Part shown: in pieces, positions 40,043 through 49,197 of the stretch
Layout: every line of letters starts with the position of its first letter
How positions within the stretch are numbered: position 1 is the stretch's first letter
Assembly: GCF_037200945.1 (NCBI RefSeq)
Contig: NZ_JBBCGP010000001.1
Location: forward strand, 3,098,501 to 3,162,500
Direction: 5' to 3'
From: Methylovirgula sp.
GTDB taxonomy: Bacteria; Pseudomonadota; Alphaproteobacteria; Rhizobiales; Beijerinckiaceae
DNA length: 64,000 nucleotides
Position numbers and translations under genes: made by a program
The notes under the pieces: model-generated
The model's database searches: none
Told to the model about the DNA's origin: nothing
What the model saw: only the letters and a program-made list of their open reading frames with translations

Positions 40043-40993
40043 TCAAATTTGCTGCTGATTCGTTCGCGCGGCCTTCAGCTTAGCGAAATCTTCCGCTGCG
40101 TGGTAGGATGAGCGCGTCAGCGGCGACGCCGAGACCATTAGAAAGCCCTTGGCCCACGCGATATCTTCGAGTGCTTTGAATTCCGGCGGCGGCATGAATG
40201 AGACCACGGGATGATGTTTGCGCGTCGGCTGGAGATATTGGCCGACGGTCAGAAAATCGACATCGGCACTTCGTAAATCGTCCATGAGTTGCAAAATTTC
40301 GTCACGCGTTTCGCCAAGCCCGACCATAATTCCGGACTTGGTAAAAAGCTGCGGATCAAGCTCTTTTGCCATCTGTAGCAGTCGGACCGAATGGAAATAG
40401 CGCGCGCCGGGGCGTACGCTCAAATATTTCGACGGCACGGTTTCGAGATTGTGGTTGAAGACGTCGGGCTTCGCCGCGACGACAATCTCCAGCGCGCAGG
40501 GCTTGCGCAGAAAATCCGGTGTCAGAACTTCGATCGTCGTCGCAGGGCTCGCCATGCGGATCGCGTCGATCACCGCGGCGAAATGCGCCGCGCCACCGTC
40601 GGCAAGATCGTCGCGATCGACGGAGGTGACGACCACATGGGCAAGCCGCAGCTTAGCAACGGCTTCCGCGATATGTACCGGCTCATGTGGACTGACGGCG
40701 CCTGGCAGGCCCGTCTTGACGTTGCAGAAGGCGCAGGCCCGCGTGCAGGTGTCGCCGAGGATCATGAAGGTCGCGTGCTTTTTTTCCCAGCACTCGCCAA
40801 TATTCGGGCAGCCCGCCTCCTCGCAGACGGTGACAAGCCGGTGCTCCTTCACGATCGCGGCGGTGTCGCGCCAGGCGGGCGAACCCGGCGCCTTGACGCG
40901 GATCCAGTCCGGCTTCGGCGCAACGGGCTGGTCCGGCCGATGCGCTTTTTCCGGGTGCCGCAAGGGCACCTTTGGCGCGTCTACTAGGGTCAT
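40043..40993 (-). CDS. lipA: lipoyl synthase
   Basis: Radical SAM enzyme inserting two sulfurs into octanoyl-E2 and related domains. The 316-residue protein has the auxiliary cluster motif CEEAGCPNIGECW, the radical SAM motif CTRACAFCNV and the C-terminal RSSYHA with the essential serine. It follows the pyruvate dehydrogenase operon, whose lipoyl domains it modifies, and thus links sulfur metabolism to this locus. Confidence 0.97.
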   Translation of the reverse strand: MTLVDAPKVPLRHPEKAHRPDQPVAPKPDWIRVKAPGSPAWRDTAAIVKEHRLVTVCEEAGCPNIGECWEKKHATFMILGDTCTRACAFCNVKTGLPGAVSPHEPVHIAEAVAKLRLAHVVVTSVDRDDLADGGAAHFAAVIDAIRMASPATTIEVLTPDFLRKPCALEIVVAAKPDVFNHNLETVPSKYLSVRPGARYFHSVRLLQMAKELDPQLFTKSGIMVGLGETRDEILQLMDDLRSADVDFLTVGQYLQPTRKHHPVVSFMPPPEFKALEDIAWAKGFLMVSASPLTRSSYHAAEDFAKLKAARTNQQQI

Positions 40994-41002
40994 CTCAATC
41001 TC

Positions 41003-41042
41003 CAGGCCACCCCTATATATGGCAGGCCACCCCTATATATGG
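41003..41042. repeat. 20-bp perfect tandem duplication at the lpd 3' end
   Basis: CAGGCCACCCCTATATATGG is present twice without a spacer (41003-41022 and 41023-41042). The second copy contains the lpd stop codon (41033-41035); the first lies in the lpd-lipA gap. Confidence 0.9.
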
Positions 41043-42475
41043 ATGGCGCGGCCGTAGGCGTCGAGCACGCTCTCGTGCATCGTCTCGGACAGGGTCGGAT
41101 GCGGAAAGATCGTGTGCATCAGCTCCGCTTCGGTCGTCTCGCAATTCATCGCGACGACAAATCCCTGAATAAGTTCCGTGACTTCCGCGCCGATCATATG
41201 GGCGCCGAGGAGCCGTCCGGTCGCGGCGTCGAAGATCGTCTTGGTCAGGCCCTCAGGCTCGCCCAGTGCAATCGCCTTGCCATTGCCGATAAAGGGGAAG
41301 CGGCCGATCTTGAGCTGATAGCCCGCTGCCTTGGCCTTTTCCTCGGTCAGGCCGAGTGAGGCGATCTGCGGATTGCAATAGGTGCAGCCGGGAATCATAT
41401 CGCGTTCGAGTGGGTGCGGATGGCCACCGGCAATCGCCTCGACGCAGATAACGCCTTCATGTTCGGCTTTGTGCGCCAGCATGGGCGGGCCCGCGACATC
41501 GCCGATGGCATAAATGCCCGGCACGTTGGTGCGGCCAAGCCCGTCGGCGGCGATAATGCCGCGTTCGATCTTCACGCCAAGCGCCTCGAGCCCGAGATTT
41601 TCGCTATTGCCGACAACGCCGACGGCTGAAATCAGCCGCTCCGCCTGCAGAACCTGGCTTTTTCCATTGGCATCTTCGGCAGTTGCGGTCACGCCATTCG
41701 CCGATTTCTCGACTTTCGTGACCTTGGTGCCGGTCAGGATTTTGATGCCGCGCTTCTCGAAGCGTTTGCGGGCGAGTCCAGCGATCTCGGCATCCTCGGC
41801 CGGCAAGATGCGCGGCAGCACCTCAATGATGGTCACCTCGACGCCGAAGTCGCGATAGAACGAGGCGAATTCGACGCCGATGGCGCCGGAGCCGACGACG
41901 ATCAGGCTCTTCGGCATGGCGTCAGGCATCATCGCCTCGAAATAGGTCCAGATGAGCTTGCCATCCGGCTCGAGCCCCGGCAGGACGCGCGGCCGCGCAC
42001 CGGTGGCAACGATGATATGTTTCGCCTGATAGCTCCCCTCGCCCAAGATGCCTTTGGGCACCGGCGCCTGTGGCTGGTGTGCGGGCTTCGACGACTTGCC
42101 GACCTTGATTTCGCCGGGCTTCGTCAGCGCCGCCTCGCCCCAGATCACATCGACCTTGTTCTTCTTGAGCAGGAAGCCAACGCCCGCGTTCAACTGCGCC
42201 GAGATTTTTCGCGAGCGATCCTTGATCGCCTCGGAATCGTAGCCAACCGTTCCCTCGATCCTGAGGCCGTAATCCTTGGCGTGCTGCGCATAATGAAAAA
42301 TTTCCGCCGAGCGGAGCAGCGCCTTGGTCGGAATACAGCCCCAGTTGAGGCAGATGCCGCCCAAATGCTCGCGCTCAACGACAGCGGTCTTCAGCCCGAG
42401 TTGCGCCGCGCGGATCGCGGCGACATAGCCACCCGGGCCGCCGCCGATGACGATGACGTCGTAGGAATTGGCCAT
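41033..42475 (-). CDS. lpdA: dihydrolipoyl dehydrogenase (E3)
   Basis: Flavoprotein that reoxidises dihydrolipoamide with NAD. The 480-residue protein has the FAD motif VIGGGPGGYVAAIRAAQLG, the redox disulfide in GGICLNWGCIPTKALL, the NAD motif GSGAIGVEFASFYRDFG and the C-terminal active-site region (MHTIFPHPTLSETMHE). A roughly 20-residue Pro-rich insertion (KPAHQPQAPVPKGILGEG) is typical of the pyruvate-complex E3 in rhizobia. It lies one base after pdhC and before lipA. Confidence 0.96.
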   Translation of the reverse strand: MANSYDVIVIGGGPGGYVAAIRAAQLGLKTAVVEREHLGGICLNWGCIPTKALLRSAEIFHYAQHAKDYGLRIEGTVGYDSEAIKDRSRKISAQLNAGVGFLLKKNKVDVIWGEAALTKPGEIKVGKSSKPAHQPQAPVPKGILGEGSYQAKHIIVATGARPRVLPGLEPDGKLIWTYFEAMMPDAMPKSLIVVGSGAIGVEFASFYRDFGVEVTIIEVLPRILPAEDAEIAGLARKRFEKRGIKILTGTKVTKVEKSANGVTATAEDANGKSQVLQAERLISAVGVVGNSENLGLEALGVKIERGIIAADGLGRTNVPGIYAIGDVAGPPMLAHKAEHEGVICVEAIAGGHPHPLERDMIPGCTYCNPQIASLGLTEEKAKAAGYQLKIGRFPFIGNGKAIALGEPEGLTKTIFDAATGRLLGAHMIGAEVTELIQGFVVAMNCETTEAELMHTIFPHPTLSETMHESVLDAYGRAIHI

Positions 42476-42476
42476 T

Positions 42477-43799
42477 CTAAATGCCCAGCAAGGTCAGCGG
42501 CGTTTCAATTCGATGTTTGAAGGCCGCGAGAAGCTCCGCGCCGGTCGCCCCGTCGATAGCGCGGTGATCGCAGGAGAGCGTCGCGCCAAGTAGCGTTGCC
42601 GGGACGATCTGGCCATTATGAATGACAGGCCGCGCCTCGCCGGCACCGACCGCGAGGATCGAGGACTGCGGCGGGTTGATGATCGCGGAAAATTCCTTGA
42701 TCCCGAACATGCCGAGATTGGAGACGGCGCTGACCCCACCCTCATATTCGCTTGGTTTCAACCGCCGCTGTTTGGCTCGCGCGGCGTAATCTTTCATCGT
42801 GTTCGAGATCGCCGAAAGCGGCAACAGATCGGCCTGTTTCAAAACCGGCGTGATAAGGCCGTCCGGAATCGCAACCGCGACCGAAACATCCGCATGACGA
42901 TGTTTGAGCATCGTATTTTCAAGGAAGGTGACATTGGCGTTCGGCACATCGATAAGCGCCAGTGCCAGCGCCTTGACGATCATGTCGTTGACCGAGAGCT
43001 TGTAGGCGGGTGTTCCGTCTTTAGCTCTCGGAGCCGACGCGTTCAACTCGCCGCGCAGTTTCAGGAGCGCATCGATCTCGCATTCGACCGTCAGATAGAA
43101 ATGCGGGATGACCGCCTTCGCCTCGACGAGCCGGCGTGCAATGGTCTTGCGCATTGCCTCATGCGGCACTTCATCGAACAAGTCCGGCGAGAAATATTGC
43201 TTGATGATCGCATCGGATTGCGTCGGCTTCGGCAACGGCGCGGCCAGCGCGGCGGCGGGCGCAATTTTCGCCGTGCCATTCGCCAAGGCGGCCGTAACAT
43301 CCGCCGCAATGATGCGGCCGTGCGGACCAGTGCCGGCAACGAGCGCGAGATCAAGATCGTTCTGACCCGCGATGCGCCGCGCCAGCGGCGAAGCGAAACG
43401 GCGCGCGGGCTTTTCGCTCGATGCTTGCGGAAAGGCGACGACATTGCCTTGCGGCGTGGCCGCAGCGGCCGACGACGCTACAGGCGCGACGGCAGGAGCC
43501 GTCGAAATCTCCGCCGCAGGCGCTGAAGCCCCCGCAATGAGCGTCTTCGGGTCTTCGCCCTCTTCGGCAATCAGCGCGATGACTTCGTTGACCGGTACGT
43601 CGTTCGTGCCTGCGGGCACGAGAATCCTGCCGAGCGTGCCTTCTTCGACCGCTTCGACCTCCATCGTCGCCTTGTCGGTCTCGATCTCGGCGATCACATC
43701 GCCGGATTTCACAGCATCGCCTTCGGCCTTGAGCCAGCGGGTGAGATTGCCCTTCTCCATCGTCGGCGACAGCGCGGGCATGAGAATTTTGATGGACAT
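42477..43799 (-). CDS. pdhC: pyruvate dehydrogenase complex E2 (dihydrolipoamide acetyltransferase)
   Basis: Core of the pyruvate dehydrogenase complex, 440 residues. One lipoyl domain (about 1-80, lysine in EIETDKATMEVEAVEEG), an Ala/Pro linker, an E3/E1-binding domain (RFASPLARRIAGQNDLDL) and the catalytic domain ending with SCDHRAIDGATGAELLAAF, which has the active-site HxxxD. The start at 43799 (MSIKILMPALSPTM) is conserved; the upstream frame belongs to the intergenic repeat. Confidence 0.95.
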   Translation of the reverse strand: MSIKILMPALSPTMEKGNLTRWLKAEGDAVKSGDVIAEIETDKATMEVEAVEEGTLGRILVPAGTNDVPVNEVIALIAEEGEDPKTLIAGASAPAAEISTAPAVAPVASSAAAATPQGNVVAFPQASSEKPARRFASPLARRIAGQNDLDLALVAGTGPHGRIIAADVTAALANGTAKIAPAAALAAPLPKPTQSDAIIKQYFSPDLFDEVPHEAMRKTIARRLVEAKAVIPHFYLTVECEIDALLKLRGELNASAPRAKDGTPAYKLSVNDMIVKALALALIDVPNANVTFLENTMLKHRHADVSVAVAIPDGLITPVLKQADLLPLSAISNTMKDYAARAKQRRLKPSEYEGGVSAVSNLGMFGIKEFSAIINPPQSSILAVGAGEARPVIHNGQIVPATLLGATLSCDHRAIDGATGAELLAAFKHRIETPLTLLGI

Positions 43800-43822
43800 C
43801 AGGCAGACCTGTTCTAACAGCT

Positions 43823-43911
43823 CGTCATTGCGAGCGGATCGAAGCAATCCAGGATCTAGTGGCTGCTCAAAGGCTGGATTGCTTCGTCGCCTTTGGCTCC
43901 TCGCAATGACG
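43823..43911. repeat. intergenic REP-like inverted repeat
   Basis: Two nested inverted pairs: CGTCATTGCG with CGCAATGACG, and GAAGCAATCCAG with CTGGATTGCTTC. The same sequence type is scattered through many Rhizobiales genomes between genes. Here it separates pdhB and pdhC inside the operon. Confidence 0.85.
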
Positions 43912-43916
43912 GGACA

Positions 43917-45287
43917 TCATGTTCGGTAGCAGACGGCTTTCGCCACCGCGACAACTTCGGCGACATTCGGCAGCGCGAGTTTTTCAAGGTTGGCGGCGTA
44001 AGGCATCGGCACATCGCGACCGGTGATCCGCAGCACCGGCGCATCGAGATAATCGAAGGCGCTTTCCATGACCCGCGCGGAAATCTCCGCACCGACACCA
44101 CTTTGCGGCCAGCCTTCCTCGACGGTGACGCAGCGACCCGTCTTGCGTACCGATGCCAGAACCGTCTCGATGTCGAGCGGACGAATGGTCCGCAGATCAA
44201 TGACTTCCGCCTCGATTCCCTCACCGGCGAGAGCCTCTGCGGCTTGCAGCGTATAGGTCATGCCGATGCCGAACGAGACGAGCGTGACATGCGTGCCGGG
44301 CCGCGCGATCTTCGCGACACCGATCGGCACCAGAACGTCGCCTTCCGGCACTTCGAAGCTCTGCCCGTAGAGGATTTCGTTTTCGAGAAAGATCACCGGG
44401 TTTGGATCGCGAATGGCGCTCTTCAAGAGGCCCTTTGCGTCGGCGGCGGTATAGGGCACGACGACTTTCAACCCCGGTATATGCGAATACCAGGCGGCGT
44501 AGTCCTGACTATGCTGCGCGGCAACACGCGCGGCGGCGCCATTCGGCCCACGAAAAACGATCGGGCATCCCATCTGGCCACCCGACATGTAATTCGTCTT
44601 GGCGGCGGAATTGATGATTTGGTCGATCGCCTGCATGGCGAAATTGAAGGTCATGAATTCGACGATTGGCTTCAGACCCGCCATCGAGGCACCGATGCCG
44701 ATGCCGGCAAAAGCGTGTTCGGTGATCGGCGTATCGACGACACGCTTGTCGCCGAACTCTTCAAGCAGTCCCTGGGTGATTTTGTAAGCGCCTTGGTATT
44801 CGGCCACTTCCTCGCCCATGATGAAAACGCCGGCATCACGGCGCATTTCTTCCGCCATGGCATCGCGCAAAGCTTCGCGCACCGTCATCTTCACAGTCTT
44901 CACGCCGGTTGCAGGCTCGACTTCCGCGGGCGCTGGGGTTGCGACCGCAGCGGGCGGCGCGACCGCAATGAAAGCGGCAGGCGCATCTGCCGTCTTGGGT
45001 GCGGCCGACGGACTTACCGCGGGCACTGATCCGTTGAACGTCTCGCCTTCGGCGACAATCACGGCAATCGGCGAATTGACCGCGACGTTTTCGGTCCCCT
45101 CGGGCACGATGATCTTGGCCAGTGTGCCTTCATCGACGGCCTCGACTTCCATCGTCGCCTTGTCGGTCTCGATTTCGGCGATCACATCGCCCACGCGAAT
45201 CTGATCGCCTTCCTTTTTCAACCATTTGGATAGCTTGCCCTGCTCCATCGTCGGAGACAGGGCCGGCATGAGGATGTCGACGGACAT
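43917..45287 (-). CDS. pdhB: pyruvate dehydrogenase E1 beta with N-terminal lipoyl domain
   Basis: Beta subunit of the thiamine-dependent E1, 456 residues. Residues 1-80 form a lipoyl domain (MSVDILMPALSPTMEQGKLS, lysine in EIETDKATMEVEAVDEG), followed by an Ala/Pro hinge to about 125 and the transketolase-like E1 beta body (REALRDAMAEEMRRDAGVFI, ITEHAFAGIGIGASMAGL). The extra lipoyl domain is a known feature of alphaproteobacterial PdhB. It starts four bases after pdhA. Confidence 0.95.
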   Translation of the reverse strand: MSVDILMPALSPTMEQGKLSKWLKKEGDQIRVGDVIAEIETDKATMEVEAVDEGTLAKIIVPEGTENVAVNSPIAVIVAEGETFNGSVPAVSPSAAPKTADAPAAFIAVAPPAAVATPAPAEVEPATGVKTVKMTVREALRDAMAEEMRRDAGVFIMGEEVAEYQGAYKITQGLLEEFGDKRVVDTPITEHAFAGIGIGASMAGLKPIVEFMTFNFAMQAIDQIINSAAKTNYMSGGQMGCPIVFRGPNGAAARVAAQHSQDYAAWYSHIPGLKVVVPYTAADAKGLLKSAIRDPNPVIFLENEILYGQSFEVPEGDVLVPIGVAKIARPGTHVTLVSFGIGMTYTLQAAEALAGEGIEAEVIDLRTIRPLDIETVLASVRKTGRCVTVEEGWPQSGVGAEISARVMESAFDYLDAPVLRITGRDVPMPYAANLEKLALPNVAEVVAVAKAVCYRT

Positions 45288-45291
45288 GGGG

Positions 45292-46338
45292 CTATTTCCA
45301 AATGTCGGTGTAAAGCTCGGCGGGATCCGGCTCGGGATCGTGGGTGGCGAAATCCGCCGCCTCGTTGACCAAGGCGCGCACTTCGGCGTCGATCTCCTTC
45401 AAAGCCACCTCGCTCGCCTGATGGCTGTTCAGGAGGCGCTCGCGAACCTGCTCGATCGGATCGCTCTCGGTGCGCATTTTCTGCACCTCATCTTTCGATC
45501 GATACTTAGCCGGGTCGGACATGGAATGGCCGCGATAGCGATAGGTCATCATCTCCAGGATGATCGGCCCTTTGCCATCGCGGCACCATTGCGCCGCCTG
45601 CTCCGCCGCCGCCGTCACGGCACGGACGTCCATACCGTCCACCTGCTCGCCGGGAATGTTGAAGGACAAGCCGCGCTTGGAGAAATCCGTCATCGCCGAG
45701 GCACGCTTGACCGATGTGCCCATGGCGTAACGATTATTTTCGATTACGTAGACGACGGGCAGCTTCCACAGCTCCGCCATGTTGAAGCTCTCGTAAACCT
45801 GGCCTTGGTTGGCGGCGCCGTCACCGAAATAGGTGAAACTGATATTGGCGTTGTCGTTGTAGCGATTGGCGAATGCAAGGCCAGTCCCGAGCGGCACCTG
45901 CGCGCCGACGATGCCATGGCCGCCGTAGAAATGATGTTCCTTGGAGAACATATGCATCGAGCCGCCCTTGCCCTTGGAAATCCCGTCACGGCGACCGGTC
46001 AATTCCGCCATCACGGCTTTCGGCGGGATGCCGCAGGCAAGCATATGCGCATGGTCGCGATAGCCGGTGATTGTCTGGTCGCCCGGCTTCGCCGACCGCA
46101 TCACACCGACGACAACCGCCTCCTGCCCGATGTAAAGGTGGCAAAAGCCGCCGATCAGACCCATGCCATACATCTGGCCGGCCTTCTCCTCGAAGCGGCG
46201 GATCAGCAGCATTTCGCGGTAGACCGCGAGTTCTTGATCGAGGGTGAATTGCACGAGCCCCGCGTTGGAAAGACTCAAATGGCTGACGTCTGCCGCAGCG
46301 GTCGAGCCATTGATCTGGCCCCCGGATTTCGCCGCCAT
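45292..46338 (-). CDS. pdhA: pyruvate dehydrogenase E1 alpha
   Basis: Alpha subunit of E1, 348 residues. The thiamine diphosphate motif is YFGDGAANQGQVYESFNMA, and the phosphorylation-loop-like YRGHSMSDPAKYRSKDEV is present. The ribosome binding site GGAGG lies before two ATG codons (46341 and 46338); the second has the better spacing. A frame extension to 46401 has no support. It heads the operon pdhA-pdhB-pdhC-lpdA-lipA. Confidence 0.95.
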   Translation of the reverse strand: MAAKSGGQINGSTAAADVSHLSLSNAGLVQFTLDQELAVYREMLLIRRFEEKAGQMYGMGLIGGFCHLYIGQEAVVVGVMRSAKPGDQTITGYRDHAHMLACGIPPKAVMAELTGRRDGISKGKGGSMHMFSKEHHFYGGHGIVGAQVPLGTGLAFANRYNDNANISFTYFGDGAANQGQVYESFNMAELWKLPVVYVIENNRYAMGTSVKRASAMTDFSKRGLSFNIPGEQVDGMDVRAVTAAAEQAAQWCRDGKGPIILEMMTYRYRGHSMSDPAKYRSKDEVQKMRTESDPIEQVRERLLNSHQASEVALKEIDAEVRALVNEAADFATHDPEPDPAELYTDIWK

Positions 46339-46505
46339 CATTTCTCCTCCGAAGGCGCGCAGCAAAGCTAACTCGCGCCTTCGCATAAAAGCGAAGCTCA
46401 CTCGATTCCGCTTTCGGTTTTTACTCTAACGGCGCAGGCGAATCCACGCGCAAAGCATCCCCTTTGCGCAAAAGATTTTTACAGCAAAGGGAACCTACCC
46501 TGCGT

Positions 46506-46856
46506 CTAAGGGTTTGTGGCTGATACCGGTTCGCCGTCCGCGTTAGGTTTGAGGAGGACGATGAGGTCGTCTTTATTGACGCGTCCAAGGCGCGCCCGAG
46601 CCTCCTCGTCGAGCATATCGCGATCGATCGTGGCGCCACTCAGGAGCGCGATACGCCGAGCCCAAGCCTGACGCTCTTTCTCCTTCGCATCAACTTGAGC
46701 ATGTAAACTTTTGATCTGGCGTTCATAATCCTCGTTTGCGCGAAGGCCGCGATCGTCGTTGACGGCATGCCAAAGAAAATAGCTGCCGGCAGCACCGGAC
46801 AAGCAATAGAGCGCAAGAGGAAGAAGAACAGCGCGAACGCGACGGCGAATAACCAT
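46506..46856 (-). CDS. ftsB: FtsB/DivIC-like septum formation initiator
   Basis: A 116-residue bitopic membrane protein: basic N-terminus, one membrane segment (VLLPLALYCLSGAAGSYFLW) and a coiled coil (YERQIKSLHAQVDAKEKERQ), then DEEARARLGRV, the usual FtsB/DivIC end. It links early and late divisome proteins. It stands before pdhA on the same strand, as is conserved in alphaproteobacteria. Confidence 0.88.
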   Translation of the reverse strand: MVIRRRVRAVLLPLALYCLSGAAGSYFLWHAVNDDRGLRANEDYERQIKSLHAQVDAKEKERQAWARRIALLSGATIDRDMLDEEARARLGRVNKDDLIVLLKPNADGEPVSATNP

Positions 46857-46983
46857 TCTCTAAGCTTCGCCGATCAAAGTTAGCGCTCTCTTAAACGGCC
46901 GGAGCGATCAGTCGAGCAAATCGGCCAAGCTCACCGTAACCAAGTCTTTATTGCTATGTCGTAAAATAGACAAGCAAGAGAGA

Positions 46984-49191
46984 ATGAAGCACGAGCTTTT
47001 TGTGGCACATCGCGTTGACGCCGATCTACCCGACACTCGTGCAGACTCATTCTTTGAGGCCGCCGACTTTGCGCACGCGCTTTTCACGCGTTCCGGGGCG
47101 TTGACGGGTTGGAACGGTGCTTTCGCTGCCAATTTCCCCGCAAGTGATCTTCGTCGCGACATCGCGATCTCGGATATACTTCCGCGGATCGATGACGGAG
47201 TCTGGGCGCAGACCTGGCTGAAGCTCGATGCAGGGCAGACGGTCACGCTGCGAAGAAGGCACGGCTCCGCCGACATAAATTACGATGTCTCTGTCACGCC
47301 GGTCTTTGGTGCTCAGGGGCGTCTTGCATCTGTCGAAATCAGGCACGCTGCGTCGAGCAACTCGCAATTGCTGCAGCAATTGCAGGGTGAAATTCTCGAA
47401 GTCGTGGCAACCGGCTGGCCCCTGCCGGAGGTCGTCGATCTTCTTTGCCGACGTGCTGAAGCGATGTCGCCGGGCGTCATCTGTTCGGTTCTGCGCGCCG
47501 ATTTTGGCGCCAATTGCCTTTATCCGTTGGCCGGCCCGAACTTGCCGAAGGAAATCCAGGACGCCACCCAATGTGTGCCGATCGGACCCGGCATGGGCTC
47601 CTGCGGAAACACCGCTTTCTATGGCGAGGCCACAGAAGTGACGGACATCTCAACCGATCCGCGTTGGGAGCCATTTAAGAATCTGTTCCTGCCGCATGGC
47701 CTCCGCGCCTGCTGGTCAACGCCAATCAAGGGTCGCAGCGGCGAAGTACTTGGCACCTTCGCCTTCTACTACCGCGAGCCGCGCGGGCCGGATATGCTCG
47801 AGCGGCAAATCGTCGAAGCCTGCGTTCACCTTTGTGCTCTCGCCATCGATCATGATTATGCACATTCGCGCATCCTAAAGCTTGCCTATCGGGACTTGCA
47901 GACGGATCTGCCCAACCGCACCGCCTTTCAACAGCACACCTGCGCGGTGTTGCAGCAAATTCCTGGCACGGGTCACGCCCTCGCGCTTCATTACATCGAT
48001 CTCGATAATTTCAAGGGCGTCAACGATACACTCGGCCATGTCGTCGGGGATCAGCTTCTGCGCGCGGTCGCCGAACGCTTTCTCACGGTGTGCCGGAATA
48101 ACGAATACGTCGCCCGGCTCGGTGGTGACGAATTTGCGGTCTTGCAGTTTCCATTCAATTCTTCCGAAGACATCGATCGCCTTGCTGAAAAGCTCCTCAA
48201 TTGTTTCGAAGAGCCTTTCGAGATCGAGGGTCGCAAAATCACCATTTCCGCCAGCATCGGTATCGCGCGGGCCCCGATGGACAGCGACAATTTCACCGAT
48301 CTGCTCCGGCGCGCGGATGTCGCGCTCTACCGCGCGAAAAGTGTCGGCCGCGCGACCTATTGCCCCTTTAACGAAGAAATGGGTCAACAGCTTCTCGTCA
48401 GAGGGGAGATCGAAAGCGATCTGCGCGAAGCCATCGAAAATGACGAGCTCGTGCCCTACTTCCAGCCAATCGTCGACCTTGCCACCGGAAGAGTAATCGC
48501 GTTCGAGGCTTTGGCTCGCTGGATCTTGCCTGCCGGTAGCTTCGTCCCGCCAAACCTTTTCATTCCACTCGCCGAGGAAATGGGAATCGTCGGTGAGTTG
48601 GGCGAACAGATCTTGCGTCGCGCCTGCATCGAAGCGGCGACGTGGCCAGGCGATATCAAGGTCGCCGTCAACCTCTCATCGGTCCAGCTTGGCCGCCACG
48701 GCTTCATTCAGGAAATCGAACACGCGCTCGCCGACAGTGGCCTCGCGCCTCAACGTCTCGAACTCGAGATCACGGAAACTGTCCCGCTCATCGAAAACGC
48801 CGCGATGCGCGAAATATTGCACGGCCTTAAGCAGCGAGGCATCAGCATCGCGCTTGACGATTTCGGGACCGGCTATTCGTCCTTGTCCTATCTGCGCTCG
48901 TTCCCGTTTGACCGATTGAAGATCGATCGATCCTTTGTGGGCGAAATTCACACGCACGAGGAGACGATGGCTGTCATCAGGGCGATGCTCGACCTCGCAC
49001 GCAGCCTTGATGTGCGCACGACGGCGGAAGGTATCGAGACCGAGCAACAACGGATCTGGCTGCTGGCGCGCGGCTGCTCGGAGGGGCAAGGTTATTTGTT
49101 CGAGCGGCCGATGCCAGCCGCGAAGGTTGCCGACTTTCTCCGCACGCACCAGGACGCCGGCACGCACGCGTTTCGCCGCCAGAAAGCCTGA
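46984..49191 (+). CDS. GAF-GGDEF-EAL cyclic di-GMP signalling protein
   Basis: A 735-residue cytoplasmic protein: PAS-like part (about 20-115), GAF domain (about 130-285), GGDEF domain (about 290-455, RLGGDEFAVLQ at 380) and EAL domain (about 475-725). The EAL part keeps EALARW, NLSSVQL, EITETV, DDFGTGYSSLSYL and KIDRSF, so phosphodiesterase activity is likely. The GGDEF signature is intact, but the product-inhibition site RxxD is replaced by RNNE. No membrane segments, so the signal is probably internal. ATG 46984 follows AAGAGAG; an upstream TTG is less likely. It interrupts the usual ftsB-eno neighbourhood on the opposite strand. Confidence 0.92.
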   Translation: MKHELFVAHRVDADLPDTRADSFFEAADFAHALFTRSGALTGWNGAFAANFPASDLRRDIAISDILPRIDDGVWAQTWLKLDAGQTVTLRRRHGSADINYDVSVTPVFGAQGRLASVEIRHAASSNSQLLQQLQGEILEVVATGWPLPEVVDLLCRRAEAMSPGVICSVLRADFGANCLYPLAGPNLPKEIQDATQCVPIGPGMGSCGNTAFYGEATEVTDISTDPRWEPFKNLFLPHGLRACWSTPIKGRSGEVLGTFAFYYREPRGPDMLERQIVEACVHLCALAIDHDYAHSRILKLAYRDLQTDLPNRTAFQQHTCAVLQQIPGTGHALALHYIDLDNFKGVNDTLGHVVGDQLLRAVAERFLTVCRNNEYVARLGGDEFAVLQFPFNSSEDIDRLAEKLLNCFEEPFEIEGRKITISASIGIARAPMDSDNFTDLLRRADVALYRAKSVGRATYCPFNEEMGQQLLVRGEIESDLREAIENDELVPYFQPIVDLATGRVIAFEALARWILPAGSFVPPNLFIPLAEEMGIVGELGEQILRRACIEAATWPGDIKVAVNLSSVQLGRHGFIQEIEHALADSGLAPQRLELEITETVPLIENAAMREILHGLKQRGISIALDDFGTGYSSLSYLRSFPFDRLKIDRSFVGEIHTHEETMAVIRAMLDLARSLDVRTTAEGIETEQQRIWLLARGCSEGQGYLFERPMPAAKVADFLRTHQDAGTHAFRRQKA

Positions 49192-49197
49192 ACCGCT

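Noticed and set aside
41003..41042. CRISPR-like repeat
   Set aside because: Only two copies without a spacer; a simple tandem duplication.
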